Below are positions 1-5,083 of a stretch of 5,083 nt of DNA, in pieces (within the stretch, counting starts at the first letter, position 1; the number at the start of each line of letters is the position of its first letter). The stretch is from positions 1 through 5,083 of the forward strand of contig JAUVON010000223.1 in NCBI GenBank assembly GCA_030599175.1, read 5' to 3'. Source of the DNA: Desulfobulbaceae bacterium. Its GTDB lineage: Bacteria > Desulfobacterota > Desulfobulbia > Desulfobulbales > Desulfocapsaceae. Made by a program: the position numbers and the translations under genes. The notes under the pieces were generated by a model, which was not told the DNA's origin, made no database searches, and was given only the letters and a program-made list of their open reading frames with translations.

Positions 1-405
1 ATTAAAGAAAGTGTAATGGCCACCGAACTGATTGAACATCCTTTTGAATCTGACTTAGGTTACCTTTATGGAACAATTTTTATTGATCCTCCGGAAAAAA
101 AAGGGAATCACAGTCGGAATGTATGTATATTTGCTGAAGGGCAGGTAGACAGGTCGGCTACCGGCACCGGGGTCAGCGCAAGAGCGGCGATTCATGCAGC
201 CAGAGATGGTTTAGCTCCGTATCAGCCAATTACAATTGAAAGTATCTTGGGAACAACCATGACTGTAGAGGTTGCGCAAAAAACAACTTTTGGCCCATAT
301 GATGCTGTTATCCCAAAAGTTACGGGAACTGCGTCCATCACCGGCGAAAACCGTATCTATATTGATCCCGACGATCCCCTTAAAGATGGTTTTATTTTTC
401 GCTAA
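1..405 (+). CDS. trans-3-hydroxy-L-proline dehydratase-like protein (proline racemase superfamily), C-terminal part
   Basis: This is the 3' end of a proline racemase superfamily gene. The frame is open to the left edge, so the ATG at 16 is internal and about two thirds of a typical ~330-350-residue protein lies outside the window. Visible family features are HPFESDLGYLYGTIF, then NVCIFAEGQVDRSATGTGVSARAA, IESILGTTM and the ending VTGTASITG...DPDDPLKDGF. In racemases and epimerases the second catalytic motif reads DRSPCGTG. Here the Cys position is Thr (codon 160-162), which is the known signature of trans-3-hydroxy-L-proline dehydratases; these eliminate water to give pyrroline-2-carboxylate. 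The usual Pro of the motif is Ala. The first catalytic Cys would be in the missing half and cannot be checked. The oxidoreductase of the ornithine cyclodeaminase family two genes downstream could be the matching reductase. The family is clear; the dehydratase rather than epimerase assignment rests on one residue and the context. The enzyme is expected to be cytoplasmic. Confidence 0.82.
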   Translation: MKESVMATELIEHPFESDLGYLYGTIFIDPPEKKGNHSRNVCIFAEGQVDRSATGTGVSARAAIHAARDGLAPYQPITIESILGTTMTVEVAQKTTFGPYDAVIPKVTGTASITGENRIYIDPDDPLKDGFIFR

Positions 406-424
406 TCAGGGAGAACCGATATAA

Positions 425-1999
425 ATGAATCATCCAAGTATTTTCAATGACGTTATCGGTCCCATCATGCGTGGGCCGTCCAGTTCACACTGTGCAGGGG
501 CTCTTCGCATCGGACTCCTGGCCAGAGAGTTGATGCACAAATCCAAATTCAATGAGGTACTGGTAGAATTTGATAAGGACGGATCACTTGCCACTACACA
601 CATAACCCAGGGATCCGATATGGGGTTGGCCGGGGGGCTTCTTGGCATGAATACAGCGGATCCGAGGTTAGCCGATGCCGAAAAAATTCTTTCCAACAAG
701 GGGATTAATATAACCTATAAGATTGGTCATTATGAAATGGGCCATCCCAATACCTATCAGATAACACTTATAGGCCCCGGAGAAAAGCATCTGCTCAGGG
801 CTATCTCTTCCGGCGGCGGGATGGTGGAAATTATTTCTATTGATGGCGTTGATATTTTAATTAAGGGTGATTTTTTTGAAACCCTGGTTTTTGCTTCATC
901 CTCTGACGTCATTCCTTATCTATCTTCACTTTTGACCAACCCTGATTTTATTAACGTCCTGGAATCCAGCGATGGAACTTGCATTCAGATAAAAACACAA
1001 GGGCCGGTCTCAGGAGATGTAATCAGGGTAATTGCCAACCTGGACTATGTTACAATGGTCAGGCAGCTCTCACCCGTACTACCGATACTGTCACGCAGGG
1101 ATATTTCAGTACCATTCTCATCCTACAGGGAAATGCTCGATTTCAATATCGACAAAAAACTAGCCTTATCTGATCTTGCCATTCATTATGAGAGTCAGCG
1201 GGGAGCACTTGCGCAAGCAGAAGTTATTGATAAGATGGAGGAGATCGTCGATATCCTGATTCAATCGATCAAGACGGGTCTGAAGGGAACCGAGTATGAT
1301 GAGCGGATTCTTGGCTGCCAGTCAAGAGGGTTTGCAGCTGCCATGGAATCCGGCTCCCTTCTTGGCTCCACCGTACTCAACACAATGACCCTCTATATCT
1401 CATCGCTAATGGAAGTGAAGAGCTCTATGGGTCTGATTGTGGCAGCACCCACGGCTGGCTCCTGTGCAGGTCTGCCCGGTGCCGTCCTTGGTGCGGTTGA
1501 CTCTCTTAACCTCTCAAAAGATGATGCGGTAAAAGGGATGCTTGCTGCCGGTATGATCGGTGTACTTATAGCAACGGATTCAACGTTTGCAGCCGAGGTA
1601 TGTGGTTGCCAGGCGGAGTGTGGTTCAGCCTCAGGGATGGCCGCCGCAGCACTTGCTGAGATGGGCGGAGGATCGGCCACGCAATCTCTGGCTGCAGCAT
1701 CCATGGCACTGCAGAATATTCTTGGCATGATATGCGACCCTGTAGCTAATCGGGTTGAGGTGCCATGTTTGACAAAAAATGCAATGGCAGCTGCCAATGC
1801 TCTTACATGTGCAAATATGGCCCTCGCAGGATACGATCCTGTCGTACCCCTTGATGAAGTTATTGAAACTATGGATTCCGTCGGCAGGAGTATAGTTCCT
1901 GAACTCAGGTGTACGGCTCTTGGCGGACTCTCTATTACAAAATCTGCCAGGGATATCGAGAAACGTTTCGAAACCGGCGCAGCAAAAAGTGAGACATAA
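425..1999 (+). CDS. fused beta-alpha iron-sulfur L-serine dehydratase (L-serine ammonia-lyase) family protein
   Basis: The family deaminates L-serine to pyruvate and ammonia using an oxygen-sensitive [4Fe-4S] cluster. The 524 residues match an SdaAB-like beta part (about 1-220) joined to an SdaAA-like alpha part (about 240-510). The beta part has IGPIMRGPSSSHCAGA (11-26; the family norm is PSSSHTAG), GHPNT (106-110), SGGGMVEI (129-136) and a diverged ACT-like stretch at about 145-215. The alpha part has VAAPTAGSCAGLPGAVLG (339-356), CGCQAECGSASGMAA (393-407), CDPVANRVEVPC (437-448) and a tail around ELRCTALGGLS (493-503). Candidate cluster ligands are C347, C395, C437 and C448. C23, C393, C399 and C496 stand where other residues are usual. 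The start at 425 is supported by GGGAGA at 409-414 and by the N-terminal family motif following at once. It lies 19 bases after the upstream gene's stop and 1 base before the next start, so all three are probably one operon. The family is secure. Serine as substrate is not, given the context and altered motifs; another beta-hydroxy amino acid is possible. Confidence 0.88.
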   Translation: MNHPSIFNDVIGPIMRGPSSSHCAGALRIGLLARELMHKSKFNEVLVEFDKDGSLATTHITQGSDMGLAGGLLGMNTADPRLADAEKILSNKGINITYKIGHYEMGHPNTYQITLIGPGEKHLLRAISSGGGMVEIISIDGVDILIKGDFFETLVFASSSDVIPYLSSLLTNPDFINVLESSDGTCIQIKTQGPVSGDVIRVIANLDYVTMVRQLSPVLPILSRRDISVPFSSYREMLDFNIDKKLALSDLAIHYESQRGALAQAEVIDKMEEIVDILIQSIKTGLKGTEYDERILGCQSRGFAAAMESGSLLGSTVLNTMTLYISSLMEVKSSMGLIVAAPTAGSCAGLPGAVLGAVDSLNLSKDDAVKGMLAAGMIGVLIATDSTFAAEVCGCQAECGSASGMAAAALAEMGGGSATQSLAAASMALQNILGMICDPVANRVEVPCLTKNAMAAANALTCANMALAGYDPVVPLDEVIETMDSVGRSIVPELRCTALGGLSITKSARDIEKRFETGAAKSET

Positions 2000-2000
2000 A

Positions 2001-2969
2001 ATGCTTTATCTGAACAGTCAGGAAATTACTACGGCAGTTACCTGTGACGATATGATGGATGGAGTGGAACAGGCTATGGCAGTTTACGAAGACAAGGCCT
2101 ATACCATGCCTGAGCGTATGAACGTACCATGCGGCGATGGCAATATACTCCTGCTCATGCCTTGTATTGCCGGTGATTATATGGTTACCAAAGTGCTGAC
2201 CCTCTATCCCGGTAATCGTGCGGTTGAGAAACCGGTGATTCAGGCGACGGTAATGCTTGCGGACAGCAGGACAGGGACACCTCTTGCCATTATGGATGGG
2301 GGAACCATTACTGCCATGAGAACTGGAGCCGTAAGCGGGTCATCTATCCGGCATCTTGCAAAAGCTGACGCTGACTCTGTCGGCCTCGTAGGCTGTGGTG
2401 TGCAGGGTTTTTACCAGCTTAAATATAGCTGTGCCGCAAGGAATATACGAAAAATCTCACTTTTTGATATGAACCCGGAAACCGCATTAAATCTGTCAGA
2501 AAAATTTAAGTCCGATTACCCTGATATCGAAATTAATATTATGCTATCAACGGAAGATCTTATCAATGAATCGGATATTATAATTACTGCGACAACTGCC
2601 AGAAAACCAGTGCTGCCTGACATCCATAAGCTATTCAAGGGAAAACACTGTATAGCTGTGGGATCCTTTGAACATGACGTGCGGGAATACCCCGATGCAG
2701 TTTTCAGCCAGAGTTCTAAGACCTGGGTTGATATAGATTATGCCAAAGAAGAATCTGGAGAAATTCTTATACCGCTGAAGGAAGGAATTCTGAAAGAAGA
2801 GCAGATCATTACCCTTGGCCAGTTTATTCGTTCCAGAAGTGAACCTGACAGGGGGGAAAACGGAACCACATTTTTTAAAACTGTCGGCATGGCACTCTTT
2901 GATCTTGCGGCAGCACAGCTGATATATCAACGTGCAAAAGATCGTGGTTTAGGCACGGTACTCGATTAG
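2001..2969 (+). CDS. ornithine cyclodeaminase/mu-crystallin family oxidoreductase, probable delta1-pyrroline-2-carboxylate reductase
   Basis: The 322-residue protein has the full length and motif order of this NAD(P)-dependent family. It shows PERM with R39, TKVLTLYPGN with K64, DGGTITAMRTGAVS (99-112) with R107, the Rossmann loop GLVGCGVQG (128-136), ATTARKPVL (197-205), GKHCIAVGSFEHDVRE (214-229) with D226, and the C-terminal FFKTVGMALFDLAAA (291-305). Members include ornithine cyclodeaminase, alanine dehydrogenase, iminosuccinate reductase, ketimine reductase and pyrroline-2-carboxylate reductase. The GSF..D.RE form and the co-encoded hydroxyproline dehydratase-like protein favour reduction of delta1-pyrroline-2-carboxylate to L-proline. 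Alanine dehydrogenase acting on pyruvate from the serine dehydratase is an alternative. I chose the ATG at 2001 over an in-frame TTG at 1920. The TTG would add 27 residues overlapping the upstream gene, while MLYLNSQEI is a normal family start. The purine-rich AGTGAGA at 1989-1995 may serve as ribosome binding site, and the 1-base gap suggests translational coupling. Confidence 0.85.
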   Translation: MLYLNSQEITTAVTCDDMMDGVEQAMAVYEDKAYTMPERMNVPCGDGNILLLMPCIAGDYMVTKVLTLYPGNRAVEKPVIQATVMLADSRTGTPLAIMDGGTITAMRTGAVSGSSIRHLAKADADSVGLVGCGVQGFYQLKYSCAARNIRKISLFDMNPETALNLSEKFKSDYPDIEINIMLSTEDLINESDIIITATTARKPVLPDIHKLFKGKHCIAVGSFEHDVREYPDAVFSQSSKTWVDIDYAKEESGEILIPLKEGILKEEQIITLGQFIRSRSEPDRGENGTTFFKTVGMALFDLAAAQLIYQRAKDRGLGTVLD

Positions 2970-2986
2970 ACAGAGCACTTAATGTT

Positions 2987-3013
2987 TCAGACAAAGCATC
3001 ACTACTGGTCTGA
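2987..3013. terminator. possible weak hairpin between convergent genes
   Basis: TCAGAC (2987-2992) and GTCTGA (3008-3013) form a perfect 6-bp inverted repeat around a 15-base loop. It sits in the 32-bp gap between the convergent operon and lepA and runs over the lepA stop codon. There is no real T-run on either side, so it would be a poor intrinsic terminator. It is recorded only because no better terminator is visible at this convergent junction. Confidence 0.2.
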
Positions 3014-4795
3014 TTTGAGTACTGACAAAAAGGCAGTCTGCGGAATATCCACATTGCCAACTGTTTTCATTCTTTTCTTTCCTGCCTTCTGTTTTTCAAG
3101 AAGCTTTCTTTTTCTCGTAATATCACCACCATAGCACTTGGCTGTTACATCTTTTCTCATTGCAGAGACATTAGTCCGGGCTATAATGGTGCCACCTATA
3201 GCCGCCTGAATTGCAATTTTAAACATCTGCCTGGGAATTTCCTCTTTAAGCATCTCACAGGCATGAAGGCCCCGGGCTCTGGCGTTGTTCCTATGAACAA
3301 GCTGTGATAAAGCATCGACGAACTCACCATTAACAAGAATATCGAGTTTGACCAGATCGCTCTTGCGATAGTCGATCATTTCATAGTCGAACGACCCATA
3401 TCCCTGGGTTACGGATTTCAGTCTATCGTAAAAATCATAGATAACTTCAGCCAGCGGCAGTTCGCATTGAAATTCTATCCTCCCCGGCATGGGATAATGA
3501 AAACTGGTGTTTTCACCACGCCTGTCCATGCACAGTGTCATTACTACCCCCATATATCTTTCGGGGATGAGAATTGTGGCCTTAATAAATGGCTCCTCAA
3601 TTCTGTCTATATGGGAAGGGTCGGGAAAATGTGCTGGATTATCAATTATTTTTTTAGTTCCATCTGCAAGGTGAAATACATATTGAACCGAAGGAACAGT
3701 CAGAATGAGCGCTATATCAAACTCTCTTTCAAGTCGCTCCTGAATAACTTCGAGGTGAAGAAGACCGAGAAAACCACAACGAAAACCAAACCCCAGTGCA
3801 ACAGAAGAATCTTTTTCAAAGGTGAGTGCAGCATCATTTAGCTTTAACCTCTCAAGGGCTGCTGCAAGATCTTCATACTCATCAGTCGCTATTGGGTAGA
3901 TGGAAGAAAAAACTACCTGTTGAACTTTTTTAAACCCTGGCAACGGTTCTGAGCAGGGATCATCTTTCAGGGTGATTGTATCTCCAGGTCTGGTATCTTC
4001 AACAGTCTTAATACCTGCCAGGATATACCCGACCTGCCCGGCTGAGAGTTGTTTTTGCGGTTCTCTATTGAGTTTGAACAGGCCGACTTCCTCAACTTTA
4101 TACTCCCTGCCATTGGACATAAATCGAATTATGTCTCCTGGTTTAACTGTACCGTTGATAAGACGAATAGAGATAATTGTACCCCTGAAAGGATCATAAT
4201 CAGCATCGAAAATGAGCGCCTGCAACTGAGAGGCAGGATCTCCTTCCGGGGGCGGCAATATCTGTACTATAGCTTCAAGAATCTCTGCTACCCCTTTGCC
4301 TGTTTTTGCTGAACAGAATTGTACAAATTCGCTGTCAAGACCCAGATCTTCTTCAATCTGGAGGGCAACAGTTTCCGGATCGGCAGACGGCAGATCAATT
4401 TTGTTAATTACAGGAATAATCTCAAGATCGTTATCCATGGCGAGGTACAGATTTGCAAGGGTTTGCGCCTCAACACCCTGGGCGGCATCGATTAAAAGCA
4501 GAGCACCTTCGCAGCAAGTGAGAGCCCGGGAGACCTCATAACTGAAATCAACATGTCCAGGCGTATCAATAAGATTAAGAGTGTATAATTTACCGTCTTT
4601 TGCGGTAAAAGGCAGACAGATGGTCTGGCTTTTTATGGTAATACCTCTTTCCCTTTCGATCTCCATACTATCGAGGATCTGGTCTTGAAACTCTCTGTCT
4701 GAGACAAGGTCGCAGAGTTGAATCATTCTATCTGCAAGAGTAGATTTGCCATGATCGATATGGGCAATAATACTAAAATTACGAATGTTATTCAT
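3002..4795 (-). CDS. lepA: elongation factor 4 (LepA), ribosome-associated GTPase
   Basis: LepA/EF4 is a translational GTPase that binds ribosomes and is linked to back-translocation, stalled-ribosome handling and ribosome assembly. At 597 residues it has the normal full length. The GTPase domain shows G1 AHIDHGKST (11-19), switch I RGITI (50-54) with T53, G3 DTPGH (77-81), G4 NKID (131-134) and G5 SAK (162-164). An EF-Tu-like domain II follows at about 190-280. Then come the EF-G-like parts, including GFRCGFLGLLHLEV (337-350), and the LepA-specific C-terminal domain with CYGGDITRKRKLLEKQKAG (554-572). All key residues are intact. The start at 4795 gives the invariant LepA N-terminus MNNIRNFSIIAHIDHGKST; no clear Shine-Dalgarno lies just upstream. 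It is convergent with the catabolic operon and on the same strand as the thiolase behind it, separated by a palindromic element. No lepB follows within the window, although lepA-lepB is a common arrangement elsewhere. Confidence 0.98.
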   Translation of the reverse strand: MNNIRNFSIIAHIDHGKSTLADRMIQLCDLVSDREFQDQILDSMEIERERGITIKSQTICLPFTAKDGKLYTLNLIDTPGHVDFSYEVSRALTCCEGALLLIDAAQGVEAQTLANLYLAMDNDLEIIPVINKIDLPSADPETVALQIEEDLGLDSEFVQFCSAKTGKGVAEILEAIVQILPPPEGDPASQLQALIFDADYDPFRGTIISIRLINGTVKPGDIIRFMSNGREYKVEEVGLFKLNREPQKQLSAGQVGYILAGIKTVEDTRPGDTITLKDDPCSEPLPGFKKVQQVVFSSIYPIATDEYEDLAAALERLKLNDAALTFEKDSSVALGFGFRCGFLGLLHLEVIQERLEREFDIALILTVPSVQYVFHLADGTKKIIDNPAHFPDPSHIDRIEEPFIKATILIPERYMGVVMTLCMDRRGENTSFHYPMPGRIEFQCELPLAEVIYDFYDRLKSVTQGYGSFDYEMIDYRKSDLVKLDILVNGEFVDALSQLVHRNNARARGLHACEMLKEEIPRQMFKIAIQAAIGGTIIARTNVSAMRKDVTAKCYGGDITRKRKLLEKQKAGKKRMKTVGNVDIPQTAFLSVLKSDQ

Positions 4796-4815
4796 TATAA
4801 TGGACGAGGGTTTGT

Positions 4816-4821
4816 CTTATA
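4816..4821 (-). promoter_or_regulatory. possible -10 element for lepA
   Basis: Read on the - strand, TATAAG matches the sigma-70 -10 consensus in 5 of 6 positions and lies 20 bases upstream of the lepA ATG. No convincing -35 sequence occurs at 16-18 bases spacing, and the resulting leader would be very short. The surrounding 4796-4888 stretch is AT-rich, with an A7 tract at 4870-4876, and contains no gene I can support. Promoter placement here is a guess. Confidence 0.22.
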
Positions 4822-4888
4822 AAGGGAAGTTCTTTCCAGGATGGTGATACTTAGCATAAAGCAGACAATAAAAAAATAGTTTTTCTTC

Positions 4889-5036
4889 CTAGGAGCTTGT
4901 CCGAGAATAAGCATTTTGTTTAAAATCGAGGTTTTCCAAAAAAATTAGCACAGCCATATACGTGATATTGCGAGCATTATTTTTTTGAAAATAACGAAGA
5001 GTTTGGGCAAAAGGGCATTCTCGGACAACTTCCTAG
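4889..5036. repeat. 148-bp imperfect palindromic element, MITE-like, with CTAG ends
   Basis: The outer 20 bases, 4889-4908 and 5017-5036, are inverted repeats matching at 18 of 20 positions, including a perfect 12-base block TTGTCCGAGAAT (4897-4908) against its complement at 5017-5028. Pairing continues imperfectly to the middle: TTTTG (4914-4918) with CAAAA (5008-5012), an A7 tract (4938-4944) with a T7 tract (4980-4986), and ATAT (4956-4959) with ATAT (4965-4968) around a centre near 4962. CTAG stands at both outer edges, within a longer direct match CTTCCTAG at 4885-4892 and 5029-5036, which could be a target-site duplication. There is no ORF inside. The likeliest reading is a non-autonomous transposon derivative (MITE). 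A large intergenic hairpin acting as terminator or RNA stability element for the thiolase transcript is an alternative, and both may hold. The parent element is not identifiable from the window. Confidence 0.72.
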
Positions 5037-5083
5037 CGTTTTATTACCATGGCCATGCCCATACCACCGCCTATGCACATGGA
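5033..5083 (-). CDS. thiolase (acetyl-CoA acetyltransferase family), C-terminal 16 residues
   Basis: Reading the - strand in from the right edge gives SMCIGGGMGMAMVIKR followed by TAG. CIGGGMG is the C-terminal active-site motif of thiolases; its Cys acts as the general base in the Claisen condensation or thiolytic cleavage of acyl-CoA. Family members end about nine residues after this motif, as here, so the C-terminus is natural and not truncated. The rest of the gene lies beyond the window. The TAG stop (5035-5033) falls inside the right-hand CTAG of the palindromic element. Whether this is a biosynthetic acetyl-CoA acetyltransferase or a beta-oxidation 3-ketoacyl-CoA thiolase cannot be told from 16 residues. 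Confidence 0.8.
   Translation of the reverse strand, partial: SMCIGGGMGMAMVIKR

Noticed and set aside
16..405. ATG at 16 as the start of a complete 129-residue protein
   Set aside because: The frame is open back to base 1 and the translation begins in the middle of a proline-racemase-family domain, so this is an internal Met of a gene cut by the window edge.
430..699. 89-codon - strand frame inside the serine dehydratase beta region
   Set aside because: It is fully antisense to a clearly conserved coding region and has no recognisable motif.
1393..1797. 134-codon open frame on the - strand inside the serine dehydratase gene
   Set aside because: It is low-complexity Ala/Pro/Ser-rich translation antisense to the conserved alpha-domain motifs, with no recognisable domain; a shadow frame.
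1920..2000. TTG at 1920 as the start of the ornithine cyclodeaminase-family gene
   Set aside because: It adds 27 residues with no family resemblance that overlap the 3' end of the serine dehydratase gene; the ATG at 2001 gives the normal N-terminus.
2631..3060. Two - strand frames across the 3' end of the reductase gene and the lepA end
   Set aside because: They are antisense to, or out of frame with, two well-supported genes and have no family features.
3467..4541. Four + strand frames inside lepA
   Set aside because: All lie antisense to an intact, highly conserved lepA and show no domain; they are chance frames.
4889..5036. CRISPR repeat, tRNA or small structured RNA gene in the palindromic region
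   Set aside because: There is only one inverted pair, no regularly spaced direct repeats, no cloverleaf and no recognised RNA motif; an inverted-repeat element explains the structure better.

Overview
The window is bacterial, of moderate GC and densely coded. It carries four protein-coding regions that can be named with reasonable confidence, plus a fifth cut off by the right edge. No RNA genes, CRISPR arrays or complete insertion sequences are visible. The host is probably an anaerobic or facultative proteobacterium-like organism, perhaps Desulfobacterota. This is a weak inference from the Fe-S serine dehydratase, the proline-racemase-family dehydratase, the thiolase and the general protein style; nothing in the sequence fixes the taxon.

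Left part (1-2969, + strand): three tightly packed genes that look like the downstream end of an amino-acid catabolic operon. They are (i) the C-terminal part of a proline-racemase-superfamily protein whose second catalytic cysteine is replaced by threonine, as in trans-3-hydroxy-L-proline dehydratases; (ii) a fused beta-alpha iron-sulfur L-serine dehydratase-like enzyme of 524 residues with several unusual cysteines; (iii) an ornithine cyclodeaminase/mu-crystallin-family oxidoreductase of 322 residues, starting one base after the preceding stop codon. Genes (i) and (iii) fit the known route trans-3-hydroxy-L-proline -> delta1-pyrroline-2-carboxylate -> L-proline. The serine dehydratase-like member is the unexplained partner and the most interesting part of the cluster.

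Right part (2970-5083, - strand): lepA (elongation factor 4), convergent with the operon and separated from it by only 32 bp. Upstream of lepA is a 93-bp AT-rich leader, then a 148-bp imperfect palindrome (4889-5036) with 18/20-matching terminal inverted repeats and CTAG at both ends. It looks like a MITE-type or other mobile hairpin element. Immediately beyond it, the last 51 bases of the window encode the C-terminus of a thiolase (CIGGGMG motif) on the - strand. Its TAG stop codon lies within the edge of the palindrome. The - strand order is therefore thiolase, palindrome, lepA.

The left operon appears to be a self-contained catabolic module. The lepA side is housekeeping, and the palindrome probably separates lepA transcription from the thiolase gene.
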